A DNA stretch of 64,000 bases. It comes from Mycobacterium sp. (lineage in GTDB: Bacteria; Actinomycetota; Actinomycetes; Mycobacteriales; Mycobacteriaceae). The stretch spans positions 124,001-188,000 of the forward strand of contig NZ_PKEK01000051.1 in assembly GCF_002863225.1 (NCBI RefSeq), in the 5' to 3' direction. Under the pieces are notes generated by a model that was given only the letters and a program-made list of their open reading frames with translations, was not told the DNA's origin and made no database searches. Both the position numbers and the translations under genes were made by a program. Positions 8,804-17,050 of this stretch are shown here, piece after piece; the first letter of the stretch is position 1; each line of letters begins with the position of its first letter.

Positions 8804-9336
8804 GCGGCCTGGCGGATCCACCAGCGGCGGTGAGCCTGCTGGCAACTGGCCGCCGACAGCAAATGGGCGACATCCACCGCGGGAAACCCCGTCGCTGCCT
8901 CGGCGGGCACGCCCGCACCGGTGACGGCCAGCGCATCGCGCGGGGTGATGCCCATCTCCCACAGCGCCAGCCGGTACAACTCGCTCCGACAACCCAGTCC
9001 CCCATCGGATTCGGGTAGGTCGTCGATGGTCACGATGGTCTCGACGAGACCGTCGCCGAGAAGTTGGCGCACCATGGTCTCCACCTGGGCGCGCGGCCGG
9101 GCGCTCACCACGCTGACCCAGATACCGGCGACGAAGAGACTCATGACCGCGTCGATCAAATCCGTCCTGGCCGACTCGTCGTGGTCGCAATCGATGTCGG
9201 CCAGCGCGGAATCGGCGTCGACGATCACCGCCCGTAGTCGATCGGCTTCGGTCCGGGTTTCCCGATCCCACCAGAACGTCCGGGCTGGACGAGTCGATCC
9301 ATTGGCTCGCACGTCAGACAGGGTGCCCCGAACCAC
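8800..9336 (-). CDS. HAD-like hydrolase/haloacid dehalogenase-fold protein
   Basis: The product has 178 residues from a GTG start. It resembles the HAD fold: AVIVDADSALADI for the first Asp-containing strand, VSVVSARPR for motif II, then a late GITPRDALAVTGAGVPAEAATGFPAVDV segment like the phosphatase motif IV region. The usual DxDGT is altered to DADSA, so the second Asp of motif I is replaced and the phosphatase activity is uncertain. It is single-copy between mmsB (convergent, overlapping stops) and the response regulator (divergent). I would call it a HAD-like protein of unknown substrate. Confidence 0.6.
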   Translation of the reverse strand: MVRGTLSDVRANGSTRPARTFWWDRETRTEADRLRAVIVDADSALADIDCDHDESARTDLIDAVMSLFVAGIWVSVVSARPRAQVETMVRQLLGDGLVETIVTIDDLPESDGGLGCRSELYRLALWEMGITPRDALAVTGAGVPAEAATGFPAVDVAHLLSAASCQQAHRRWWIRQAA

Positions 9337-9348
9337 CGCGGTCTAGCC

Positions 9349-9364
9349 TCCCCCATTAGGGGGA
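9349..9364. promoter_or_regulatory. Inverted repeat TCCCCC-atta-GGGGGA upstream of response regulator
   Basis: Six-base arms flank a 4-base ATTA centre, 40 bases before the response-regulator ATG and inside the 68-base divergent gap. NarL-type regulators bind short inverted repeats of this kind, so it could be an autoregulatory site; it could also form a hairpin. A TAGGGT element lies close to the ATG. This is inference from position and symmetry. Confidence 0.4.
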
Positions 9365-9404
9365 TTCTGATGATCAGACACCTGCCTACTCCTAGGGTGT
9401 TGCC

Positions 9405-10064
9405 ATGATTTCTGCGCCGGTGCGCGTCGTACTCGTCGATGACCACGAGATGGTGATCGAGGGCCTCAAAGCGATGCTGACCGCCTTCAAGGATCGGGTG
9501 CAGGTGGTCGGGCAGGCGGTGGGCGTCGACCGCGCCGTCGAGGTCGTCGACGAATTGCAACCCGACGTCGTGCTGTCCGATGTCCGGATGCAGGGCTCCA
9601 GCGGACTCGACTTGTGCAAGATGCTGCTCGAGCGGCGGGCGGACCGCAAAGTGGTGATGCTGTCGGTCTACGACGACGAGCAGTACCTCTACCAGGCGCT
9701 CCGGGTGGGTGCCAGCGGCTACCTGCTCAAGAGCATCAACAGCGACGAGTTGGTCCGCCAGCTGGAATTGGCGCACCGGGGCGATACCGTGATCGACCCC
9801 GGGATGGCGGCGCGCGCGGCCGACACCGCGGCCCGGATGCAGCGCGACGAGTTCTGGCCGGGTGCCCGGCAGGGGCTGACCCAGCGCGAGAGCGAGATCT
9901 TGTCCTGCATGGTCAACGGGCTGTCCAATCGCAGGATCGCCGGCAAGCTGGTGATCGGCGAGGAGACGGTCAAGAGTCACCTGCGCTCGATCTACCGCAA
10001 ATTGGGGGTCAACGACCGCACCGGCGCGGTGGCGACGGCTCTGCGCGAAGGCATCTACCAGTGA
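9405..10064 (+). CDS. Two-component response regulator, NarL/LuxR type
   Basis: The 219-residue protein has a CheY-like receiver (residues 5-120). Its acidic pocket is VDDHE and the expected phosphoacceptor is Asp59 in VLSDVRM, with conserved Ser/Lys positions in MLSVYDDE and YLLKS. A LuxR-type helix-turn-helix follows (about 155-215: LTQRESEILSCMVNGLSNRRIAGKL, EETVKSHLRSIYRKLGVNDRTGA). Its stop TGA overlaps the GTG start of the histidine kinase (GTGA), so the pair is translationally coupled. The stimulus is unknown. The inverted repeat at 9349 could be its own binding site. Confidence 0.94.
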   Translation: MISAPVRVVLVDDHEMVIEGLKAMLTAFKDRVQVVGQAVGVDRAVEVVDELQPDVVLSDVRMQGSSGLDLCKMLLERRADRKVVMLSVYDDEQYLYQALRVGASGYLLKSINSDELVRQLELAHRGDTVIDPGMAARAADTAARMQRDEFWPGARQGLTQRESEILSCMVNGLSNRRIAGKLVIGEETVKSHLRSIYRKLGVNDRTGAVATALREGIYQ

Positions 10065-11287
10065 GCGCCGCGTCGCGGCGCGGCTCCAACGCCGTCCACG
10101 ACCTCGTCGACACCGATCGCGAACTGGCGCTGCTGCGCGAACTGATCCAGGCCGCCTCCAGCGGACCCGGGGTCGAGCCGCTGGCCGCCGCCGCGGCGCG
10201 GATGATCACCGCGGCCACCGGAGCGGACGTCTGCTTCGTGCACGTGCTCGACGACGGCGACCGCTCGCTGACGCTGGCCGGCGCGACCCCGCCGTTCGAC
10301 GCCTCGGTGGGAAAGATCCGGCTGCCGTTGGGATCCGGCATCTCCGGCTGGGTGGCCCGTCATCGTGAACCGGTCGTGATCACCGACGACAAGGAAGCCG
10401 ATCCGCGCTATCTGCCGATCCAGTCGCTGCGTGGACGCGACTTCACCTCGATGGTGTCGATGCCGATGGAGACCGATCCGGGCGGGCTGGTCGGCGTGCT
10501 GAACGTGCACACGGTCGCACGCCGCGAATTCACCGACGGCGACGTCGAACTCCTGCGGGTGATCGGCCGACTCATCGCCGGCGCCATGCACCAGGCGCGG
10601 CTGCACCGGCAGCTGGTGGCCAGGGAGCGCGCCCACGAGCTGTTCGTCGAGCAGGTGATCGAGGCGCAGGAGATCGAGCGCCGCCGGGTCGCCGGCGACA
10701 TCCACGACGGCATCTCGCAGCGCCTGATCACGCTGTTCTACCGGCTCGACGCGGCGGCGCGGGCGATCGGCACCGACGCCGGCGAGGCCTCCACCCAACT
10801 CGCCGAAGCCCGCGAGCTGGTCGGCCTGACGTTGGGCGAGGCGCGGGCGGCGATCAGCGGGCTGCGCCCGCCGGTGCTCGACGATCTGGGTCTGGCCGGC
10901 GGCCTGGCCAGCCTGGCCCGGTCGATCCCGCACCTGGACACTGAACTCGACCTGGCCGACGTCCGGCTACCCGAACACATCGAGATCGCGTTGTACCGCA
11001 TCGCCCAGGAAGGCCTGCAGAACATCGTCAAACACGCCAACGCGTCGGTGGCACGGCTGAGATTCACCGTCGACGCCGAATCCACCGCCCGACTCGAAAT
11101 CGTGGACAACGGAATAGGTTTCGACACCTTCGAGAATCCGTTGGGCAGTGACGAGATGGGCGGCTACGGCGTGCTGTCGATGTCCGAACGTGCCGAGCTG
11201 GTCGGTGGCACGCTGAACATCCGGTCGCGGCCCGGCTCCGGGACGGCCGTCACCGCGACGATCCCGTTGCCCTCACCGATCGACTAG
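10061..11287 (+). CDS. Soluble GAF-domain histidine kinase, HisKA_3 type
   Basis: The kinase has 408 residues from the GTG at 10061, which overlaps the regulator stop and starts MSAASRRGSN. There is no transmembrane segment, so it is cytosolic. A GAF sensor domain covers about residues 35-190 (MITAATGADVCFVHVLDD, GSGISGWVARHREPVVITDD). The HisKA_3 dimerisation helix carries the phosphorylated His215 in RRRVAGDIHDGISQRL. The ATPase domain ends the protein (EGLQNIVKHANAS N-box, IVDNGIGFD, GGYGVLSMSERAELVGG). The GAF ligand is unknown; redox or gas sensing is seen in related DevS-type kinases, but no specific ligand residue is recognised here. Confidence 0.93.
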   Translation: MSAASRRGSNAVHDLVDTDRELALLRELIQAASSGPGVEPLAAAAARMITAATGADVCFVHVLDDGDRSLTLAGATPPFDASVGKIRLPLGSGISGWVARHREPVVITDDKEADPRYLPIQSLRGRDFTSMVSMPMETDPGGLVGVLNVHTVARREFTDGDVELLRVIGRLIAGAMHQARLHRQLVARERAHELFVEQVIEAQEIERRRVAGDIHDGISQRLITLFYRLDAAARAIGTDAGEASTQLAEARELVGLTLGEARAAISGLRPPVLDDLGLAGGLASLARSIPHLDTELDLADVRLPEHIEIALYRIAQEGLQNIVKHANASVARLRFTVDAESTARLEIVDNGIGFDTFENPLGSDEMGGYGVLSMSERAELVGGTLNIRSRPGSGTAVTATIPLPSPID

Positions 11288-11802
11288 AAATCGCCGGCGC
11301 TCTGCCGCAGCGTCTCGATCGACGACACCAGCGCCCGTGATTCGGGCTCGGAGATGCCGATGTCGGCGAACACCTGCTCGTTGAGCGTGACGGTGGCATC
11401 CTCGACGGTCGATCGGCCCAGATCGGTGATCTGCACCAGCGTGGTCCGTCCGTCGGTCGGGTGCGGCACCCGCTCGACCAGCTTGTTGGCCTCGAGCCGG
11501 CGGATGGCGTGCGTGACGCTGGTGACGTGCACCTGGAGCCGGTCGGACGCCTTGGTGATCGGCAACGCCCCGCTGCGGCTGAACGCCAGCAGGCGCAGGA
11601 GCTCGAATCGCGAGAAGCTCAAATCATAAGGCCGCAAAGCATTTTCAACGCGGGCGAGCAGAATCTGGTGCGCCCGCATCACCGAGGTCACCGCGACCAT
11701 GCCCTCGGCGACACCGCCCCATCCGGCGCGCTCCCAGTTGGCCCGCGCGACGGCGATCGGGTCGCGGTTGTCCGCTCTGCCGCGATCACTGGATGAGGCC
11801 AC
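11284..11802 (-). CDS. MarR-family transcriptional regulator
   Basis: The product has 172 residues with a winged helix-turn-helix: LSFSRFELLRLLAFSRSGALPITKASDRLQ, VHVTSVTHAIRRLEANKLVERVPHP (recognition helix) and the wing DGRTTLVQITDLG. The dimerisation helices come from the N- and C-terminal parts. It sits immediately downstream of rslA on the same strand, as Rv0737 does in M. tuberculosis relative to Rv0735-Rv0736, which supports orthology. Its stop overlaps by 4 bases the stop of the convergent histidine kinase. Target genes are unknown. Confidence 0.9.
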   Translation of the reverse strand: MASSSDRGRADNRDPIAVARANWERAGWGGVAEGMVAVTSVMRAHQILLARVENALRPYDLSFSRFELLRLLAFSRSGALPITKASDRLQVHVTSVTHAIRRLEANKLVERVPHPTDGRTTLVQITDLGRSTVEDATVTLNEQVFADIGISEPESRALVSSIETLRQSAGDF

Positions 11803-11845
11803 GCCTTTTCATACCAGCCCAGGGACAACGACGCGCGCGTCGGGG

Positions 11846-12553
11846 CTACAACGAACGCTGCAGCAGCACTGCCCCGGTGTCTGCGTAAACCACTTGCACC
11901 GCGGCAATCTGGTCGACCGGGGTGGAGATGCTGCCGGCGGTGTTCGCGGTGTGACCCGGTTCGGCCACCCAGGTCGCCAACTGGGTGTGGCTGCCGTCGC
12001 GGCCCACAACGACCATCGCCAGCCGGTCGTGATGGGCATTCACCGGAGCCAGGCAGACGCATCGAAGGTCGATGGCAGTGCCCCAATGTTGGCCGCTGAG
12101 AGCGACTGTCGAGGTCAATGCCGTGGTGCCGACCTGAGCCATCGGTTGCGCGGACACGCTCGCCTGCGGAGGCGGAGCCGTCGGCGAATGGCCCAACACG
12201 CCCACCAGAACGGTGATCGCCAACAGAACCGAGGCCGCCGCCCCCAACGACCAGGCCACCACACGCGAGCGACGGCGGCGTCGGCGAACCGCAAACATCA
12301 AGCCCGGCAACATGTTCGGCGGCGTATCGAGGTCTTGGACAGTGTCCATGGCGACCACCGCGTCGTGGTCGAGCCTGCCCAGAAGTGCCGGCATGCCGCT
12401 GATCTCGTCGACGGCCACCCGGCAGGACGCACACTCCGTCAGGTGCGATTCGAAGGCCGACCGGTCGGCGGCCGTCAACGACCCGAGCACGTAAGCCGCG
12501 TCCCACGTCGCGAATTCATCGCCCGGCGGACTGAAACCGTGGGTCGTGTTCAT
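11846..12553 (-). CDS. rslA: Anti-sigma factor RslA (anti-SigL)
   Basis: RslA holds SigL inactive at the membrane until an oxidative signal releases it. The 235-residue protein begins MNTTHGFSPPGDEF. Its zinc-binding anti-sigma domain has the H-x3-C-x2-C motif His37-Cys41-Cys44 (HLTECASC). A basic stretch (RRRRRRSR) precedes one transmembrane helix at about residues 96-118 (SLGAAASVLLAITVLVGVLG), and the rest is an extracytoplasmic domain. The start ATG overlaps the sigL stop (ATGA), which fixes the start and implies coupled synthesis. Gene order sigL-rslA after mapA matches Rv0735-Rv0736. Confidence 0.94.
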   Translation of the reverse strand: MNTTHGFSPPGDEFATWDAAYVLGSLTAADRSAFESHLTECASCRVAVDEISGMPALLGRLDHDAVVAMDTVQDLDTPPNMLPGLMFAVRRRRRRSRVVAWSLGAAASVLLAITVLVGVLGHSPTAPPPQASVSAQPMAQVGTTALTSTVALSGQHWGTAIDLRCVCLAPVNAHHDRLAMVVVGRDGSHTQLATWVAEPGHTANTAGSISTPVDQIAAVQVVYADTGAVLLQRSL

Positions 12554-13083
12554 CGTGTTACCCCCATCTCCTGCATCGTCAGTCGCAACGCCCGCACTGC
12601 ATAGTGCAGCCGCGACTTCACTGTCCCCTCCGCTATGCCGAGGTCGGCGGCGATCTGAGCCGTCGTCCAGCCCCGGTAGTAGGCCCGCTCGACGACCGCC
12701 CGGTGATCCGCTGACATCTGCGCCATCGCGTCGGCGATCAGTAGCCGGTCCACCGCCGCGTCCACCTCGTCGGGAGCGGCCCGCTCCGGCACGCCCGGTT
12801 CGTCCAGCGAGCCGCCGGCGGTCCGGAACCGGGCGCTGCGCGTCTCGTCGATCACGATGTTGCGCGCCACGGTGTAGAGCCAGGCCCGCGGCGGGCGGTC
12901 CGGGTTTGCGATCACCTCCGGGTGCTGCCACGCCCGCAACAACGTCTCTTGCACCACGTCCTCCGCGCGGCTGGCGTCGCCGGTCAGCCGCAGTACGAAA
13001 CGCCACAGCGGCGCGGCATGCTCCTGATACAGCGACGTCATCAACGCGGTTTCGGCATCAGTGGTGCCGGTGGCTCGACTCAT
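12550..13083 (-). CDS. sigL: ECF sigma factor SigL
   Basis: SigL is an extracytoplasmic-function sigma factor of 177 residues. Region 2 lies at about residues 20-90 (LWRFVLRLTGDASRAEDVVQETLLRAW, PRAWLYTVARNIVIDETR). Region 4 lies at about 125-172 (MSADHRAVVERAYYRGWTTAQIAADLGIAEGTVKSRLHYAVRAL). It is followed by its anti-sigma gene with an ATGA overlap. The preceding gene, mapA, ends 60 bases upstream, and a perfect SigL-type promoter sits in that gap. In M. tuberculosis SigL controls its own operon and a few cell-envelope genes; that regulon is family knowledge, not seen here. Confidence 0.95.
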   Translation of the reverse strand: MSRATGTTDAETALMTSLYQEHAAPLWRFVLRLTGDASRAEDVVQETLLRAWQHPEVIANPDRPPRAWLYTVARNIVIDETRSARFRTAGGSLDEPGVPERAAPDEVDAAVDRLLIADAMAQMSADHRAVVERAYYRGWTTAQIAADLGIAEGTVKSRLHYAVRALRLTMQEMGVTR

Positions 13084-13117
13084 CCGAACACCTCCCGGTC
13101 ACCAGCTTCCCGCTGAT

Positions 13118-13145
13118 GACACGAACCCGGTGTCTGTTCGGTTCA
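13118..13145 (-). promoter_or_regulatory. SigL autoregulatory promoter
   Basis: On the minus strand the -35 element is TGAACC (13145-13140). A 16-base spacer follows, then the -10 element CGTGTC (13123-13118), 34 bases before the sigL start. This matches the published SigL consensus TGAACC-N16/17-CGTgt exactly. The first three bases of the -35 element are the mapA stop codon TGA. Confidence 0.88.
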
Positions 13146-13943
13146 GCCGAGTGTCAGGATGCGGGGCCCGTCGTCGGTGGCCGCCACCGTGTGCTCCCAG
13201 TGCGCCGCGCGGGAGCCGTCGGTCGTGACCACCGTCCACTCGTCGTCGAGCACCTTGGTCTTGCGGGTGCCCAGGGTCAGCATCGGCTCGATCGCCAGCA
13301 CCGATCCGGCGGCCAGCAGCGGGCCGCGGCCGGGAGCGCCTTCGTTGGGCAGGAACGGGTCCATGTGCATCTGCCGGCCGATGCCGTGCCCGCCGTAGCC
13401 CTCGACGATGCCGAACTTGCGCCCGTAGCGGGCTTCGGCGGCGTGAGTGCCGGTCTCGATGGCATGCGAGACGTCGGTCAGCCGGTTGCCCGGGATCATC
13501 GCGGCGATCCCGGCTTCCATGGACTCCTTGGTGGCCTGCGAGAGCAGCTCGTCGGCGGGAATCAGCGGCCCGACCCCGAAGGTGATCGCGGCGTCGCCGT
13601 GCCAGCCGTCCAGGATCGCGCCGCAGTCGACGGAGACCAGGTCACCGGCGGCGAGTTCGTCGGCCGCCGACGGGATCCCATGCACGACGCGGTCATTGAC
13701 CGAGGAGCAGATCGACGCCGGGTAGCCGTGGTAGCCGAGAAACGACGGCGTGGCGCCGGCGTCGCGGATCACCGCCTCGGCGATCTGGTCGAGGTCGTGG
13801 GTGGTGGCTCCGGGTACGGCGGCTTCTCGTGCCGCCGCCAGCGCCGCGGCGACCACGGCACCGGCCGCGGCCATCGCGTCGAGTTCTGCGGCGCTGCGCT
13901 GGGCCACCACCTTGCGGGTGCGCAGGCCGGCCAGGCCGATCAC
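13143..13943 (-). CDS. mapA: Methionine aminopeptidase, type I
   Basis: This enzyme removes the N-terminal Met from new proteins using a two-metal site. The 266-residue product carries the expected ligands and pocket residues: HGIP (His of the pocket), VDCGAILDGWHGDAAITF (two Asp ligands), GHGIGRQMH (His ligand), LAIEPML (Glu) and a last Glu in HWEHTV. The start is GTG (MIGLAGLRTRK). It lies 2 bases after adk in the secY-adk-mapA order typical of bacteria. The downstream sigL promoter overlaps its stop codon. Confidence 0.95.
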   Translation of the reverse strand: MIGLAGLRTRKVVAQRSAAELDAMAAAGAVVAAALAAAREAAVPGATTHDLDQIAEAVIRDAGATPSFLGYHGYPASICSSVNDRVVHGIPSAADELAAGDLVSVDCGAILDGWHGDAAITFGVGPLIPADELLSQATKESMEAGIAAMIPGNRLTDVSHAIETGTHAAEARYGRKFGIVEGYGGHGIGRQMHMDPFLPNEGAPGRGPLLAAGSVLAIEPMLTLGTRKTKVLDDEWTVVTTDGSRAAHWEHTVAATDDGPRILTLG

Positions 13944-13945
13944 CG

Positions 13946-14491
13946 CTACTTCCCGAGCGCCTGCAACGCGCGGGCGAACACCTCGTCGACCTCACCCACG
14001 GCGTCGACGGTCTTCAGTTCATCGGTGTAGTACTCGATCAGCGGCGCGGTCTCGTCGCGGTAGACCTTCATCCGGTTGAGGATGATCTCGTCGGTGTCGT
14101 CGGCCCGGCCGCGAGCCTTGAGCCGCTCCAACAGGACTTCCTCGGAAACCCGGAACTCCAGGACCGCGTCGAGCTGGGTGCCGCGACGCTCGAGCATGTC
14201 GTGCAGCGCCTTGGCCTGCTGCACCGAGCGCGGGTAGCCGTCCAGGATGAAACCGTTGTCGGTGTCGGGGTTGCTCAGCCGGTCGTCGACGAGCTCGTTG
14301 GTCAGCTCGGACGGCACCAGGTCGCCGGCGTCCAGGTAGCGCTTGGCTTCCAGGCCCAGCTCGGTGCCGTTGCCGATGTTCTCGCGGAACAGGTCACCGG
14401 TGGACAGATGCGGGATCTCGAGCTTTTCGGCCAGCTTGACCGCTTGCGTCCCCTTGCCGGCCCCGGGCGGCCCCAGCAACACGACTCTCAC
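13946..14491 (-). CDS. adk: Adenylate kinase
   Basis: Adk catalyses ATP + AMP to 2 ADP. The 181-residue product is the short, zinc-free form, equal in length to the M. tuberculosis enzyme. The P-loop GPPGAGKGT is at residues 7-15, the AMP site is LSTGDLFREN and the Walker-B-like region is GFILDGYPRS. The start is GTG at 14491, overlapping the secY stop (GTGA), which fixes it. The open frame continues upstream inside secY but has no adenylate kinase sequence there. Confidence 0.96.
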   Translation of the reverse strand: MRVVLLGPPGAGKGTQAVKLAEKLEIPHLSTGDLFRENIGNGTELGLEAKRYLDAGDLVPSELTNELVDDRLSNPDTDNGFILDGYPRSVQQAKALHDMLERRGTQLDAVLEFRVSEEVLLERLKARGRADDTDEIILNRMKVYRDETAPLIEYYTDELKTVDAVGEVDEVFARALQALGK

Positions 14492-15813
14492 TTGAGGAAC
14501 CCTTCGTAGTTGCGCTGCATCAGCTGACTTTCGATCTGCTTCACCGTATCCAATGCGACACCGATCGCGATCAGCACCGCAGTACCGCCGAACGGCAGGT
14601 TCTGCACCGATCCGCCGTTGCCGATCTGCAGGAACAGGTTGGGCAGCACCGCGATCACGCCGAGGTAGATCGACCCGGGCAGGGTGATCCGGCTCAGGAC
14701 GTAGCGCAGGTAGTCGGCGGTCGGCTTGCCCGGCCGGATACCGGGGATGAACCCACCGAACTTCTTCATCTCGTCGGCGCGCTCGTCGGGGTTGAACGTG
14801 ATCGACACGTAGAAGTACGTGAAGAAGATGATCAGGCTGAAGTAGATGCCGATGTAGACCGGGCTGCCGGGGTTCGACAGGTAGTTGCTGACGAACTTGT
14901 CCCACCAGCTGTTGCCCATCCCCCCGCTGCCGCTGCGGATCAGCTGGGTGATCAGGTGCGGGATGTAGATCAGCGACGACGCGAAGATCACCGGGATGAC
15001 ACCGGCCTGGTTGACCTTCAGCGGCAGATACGTCGAGGTGCCGCCGTACATCCGCCGGCCGACCATCCGCTTGGCGTACTGCACTGGGATGCGGCGCTGA
15101 CCCTGCTCGACGAAGACCACGCCGACGACGATGATCAGCGCGGCCACACAGACCGTGGCCAGCACCACTCCACCGCGGCTGTCCAGGATGCTCTTGCCCT
15201 CACCCGGTATGCGCGCGGCGATGCCCGCGAAGATCAGCAGCGACATGCCGTTGCCGATGCCGCGTTCGGTGACCAGCTCGCCCATCCACATCACCAGCGC
15301 CGCACCGGCCGTCATCACCAGCACGATGACGACCAGGGTGAAGATGCTCTGGTTGGCGATGATCTCCAGGCTGCAGCCCTGCAGCAGCCCGCCGTTGGCG
15401 GCCAGCGCCACGATGCTGGTGGCCTGCAGGACGGCCAGCGCGATCGCCAGGTAGCGGGTGTACTGCGTCATCTTGGCCTGGCCGGACTGGCCCTCTTTGC
15501 GGAGCTCCTCGAACCGCGGGATCACCACGGTGAGCAGCTGCACGATGATGCTCGCGGTGATGTAGGGCATCACGCCGACGGCGAACACGGTCAGCTGAAG
15601 CAGCGCCCCGCCGGAGAACAGGTTGATCAACGAGTAGATCTGCGCGGAGTCCCCGCCGCTGATCTGCGCGAGGCACTTCTGCACGTTGGGATAGTTCACA
15701 CCGGGAGACGGCACCGTGGCGCCGAGCCGGTACAGCACCACGATGCCCAGCGTGACCAGGATCTTCCGTCTCAGGTCGACTGTTCGCAGCGATGAGATGA
15801 AAGCCGAAAGCAC
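14488..15813 (-). CDS. secY: Preprotein translocase subunit SecY
   Basis: SecY is the channel of the Sec translocon in the inner membrane. The 441-residue protein has about ten hydrophobic spans and conserved segments such as RIPVQYAKRMVGRRMYGG, STYLPLKVNQAGVIPVIFASS and NPDERADEMKKFGGFIPGIRPGKPT. I chose the GTG at 15813 because a strong AGGAGGA site lies just before it and the length equals that of the M. tuberculosis protein. It is first in the secY-adk-mapA-sigL-rslA series. Here it is separated from rplO by about 10.7 kb, rather than following it closely as in many bacteria. Confidence 0.95.
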   Translation of the reverse strand: MLSAFISSLRTVDLRRKILVTLGIVVLYRLGATVPSPGVNYPNVQKCLAQISGGDSAQIYSLINLFSGGALLQLTVFAVGVMPYITASIIVQLLTVVIPRFEELRKEGQSGQAKMTQYTRYLAIALAVLQATSIVALAANGGLLQGCSLEIIANQSIFTLVVIVLVMTAGAALVMWMGELVTERGIGNGMSLLIFAGIAARIPGEGKSILDSRGGVVLATVCVAALIIVVGVVFVEQGQRRIPVQYAKRMVGRRMYGGTSTYLPLKVNQAGVIPVIFASSLIYIPHLITQLIRSGSGGMGNSWWDKFVSNYLSNPGSPVYIGIYFSLIIFFTYFYVSITFNPDERADEMKKFGGFIPGIRPGKPTADYLRYVLSRITLPGSIYLGVIAVLPNLFLQIGNGGSVQNLPFGGTAVLIAIGVALDTVKQIESQLMQRNYEGFLK

Positions 15814-16126
15814 TCTTCCTCCTGCGCAGCCGAGCTCTGGTCGCGGCATGCCTACTGGCTGGTGTATCCAGCACCGAAATGTCCTGGATGGTCTAGCGTC
15901 GCGCGCCTGGCACATGCAGGCAGGACGTGGACACGCGCGCGTCAGACAGTCTACGAGACTAACAGCGCATGAAGCGCCCGCCCGCAAATGGGTGGACTGC
16001 GATCGGCTGGTGGGGGCCGTCCCCGCTCGCAGCCCTTACACAGTTACGGCGCGTAAGGTTTCATTGGCTCTTTACCTTGGCTAAATATCAATCGACTACA
16101 GCTGAGTGTTGACAGAGAGGGTGATC
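15814..16126. other. Divergent intergenic region, secY / methyltransferase array
   Basis: This 313-base gap has no gene and must hold promoters in both directions. On the minus strand a TAGACT (15953-15948) could be the secY -10; it sits inside a short inverted repeat AGTCT-acg-AGACT at 15948-15960. On the plus strand a TTGGCTAAATA motif lies 40 bases before the first methyltransferase start. These assignments are inferred. Confidence 0.4.
16077..16087 (+). promoter_or_regulatory. Shared motif TTGGCTAAATA, copy 1
   Basis: This 11-base AT-rich sequence occurs 40 bases before the first LCM-type methyltransferase start. It is repeated exactly 31 bases before the third (19600-19610). No close copy is seen before other genes I inspected. 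It may be a -10-like element (TAAATA) or a shared operator. Confidence 0.35.
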
Positions 16127-17038
16127 ATGACGCGCAGCGATACCGACACTTGGGATCTGGCCTCCAGCGTGGGCGCCACCGCGACGATGGTCGCGGCGGC
16201 TCGAGCACTGGCCACCGAGGACACCGACCCCATCATCAACGATCCGTTCGCCGCTCCCCTGGTGCGTGCGGTGGGCATCGAGTTCTTCACCCGTGTGGTC
16301 GACGGCGACGTCGATCCGGCGGATGCGGGCGAGAACGGCAGCACCGAGTTGCAGAACGAGACCGACTCGATGGCGGTCCGCACCCGGTTCTTCGACGAGT
16401 TCTTCACCAACGCGGCCGCGGCCGGCATCGAGCAGTCGGTGATCCTGGCCGCCGGCCTGGATTCCCGGGCCTACCGGCTGGATTGGCCGGCCGGCAGCGT
16501 CGTCTACGAAGTCGACCAGCCTCAGGTCGTCACGTTCAAAACCCAGACCATGGCGGGACTCGGCGCCGAGCCGGTGGCCGAACGCCGCACGGTCAGCATC
16601 GACCTGCGCGAGGACTGGCCGGCCGCCTTGCGCGCCAGCGGCTTCGACCCGACCAGGCCGTCGGCGTGGAGTGCCGAAGGGTTGCTGATGTATCTGCCAC
16701 CCGACGCCCAGGACCGGCTCTTCGACCACATCACTGCGCTCAGCGCCCCCGGCAGCCAGATCGCCACCGAATACCACCCGGTCACTGGACCGACGATGAC
16801 CGAACGCGGTAAAGCGATGAGCGACCGGTGGGCCAGCATCGGCTGCGACGTCGACCTGTCCGGGTTGTTCTACGAGGGCGAGCGCAACAACGTCGCCGAC
16901 TACCTCACCGGCCACGGCTGGGACGTGCTGAAGCGCAACCGCCGGGACCTGTTCGGCGAGTACGGCCGCGTCTTCCCGGACGACTCCGCGCACGCCGCCT
17001 TCCGGGACATCGTGTCCGTCATCGCAACTCGCCGATAG
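16127..17038 (+). CDS. SAM-dependent methyltransferase, LCM (PF04072) type, paralogue 1
   Basis: The 303-residue product is the first of five tandem paralogues. It begins MTRSDTDTWDLASSVGATATMVAAARAL and has NDPFAAPLVRAVG, RTRFFDEFF, the SAM-binding loop VILAAGLDSRAYRLDWPAG, VVYEVDQPQVV and AEGLLMYLPPDAQDRLFD. I chose the ATG at 16127 over an upstream start at 16106 because it matches the paralogue N-termini. Position next to secY on the opposite strand matches Rv0731c of M. tuberculosis. Members are predicted O-methyltransferases with no proven substrate. Confidence 0.88.
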   Translation: MTRSDTDTWDLASSVGATATMVAAARALATEDTDPIINDPFAAPLVRAVGIEFFTRVVDGDVDPADAGENGSTELQNETDSMAVRTRFFDEFFTNAAAAGIEQSVILAAGLDSRAYRLDWPAGSVVYEVDQPQVVTFKTQTMAGLGAEPVAERRTVSIDLREDWPAALRASGFDPTRPSAWSAEGLLMYLPPDAQDRLFDHITALSAPGSQIATEYHPVTGPTMTERGKAMSDRWASIGCDVDLSGLFYEGERNNVADYLTGHGWDVLKRNRRDLFGEYGRVFPDDSAHAAFRDIVSVIATRR

Positions 17039-17050
17039 GAGGTTCCCCAG

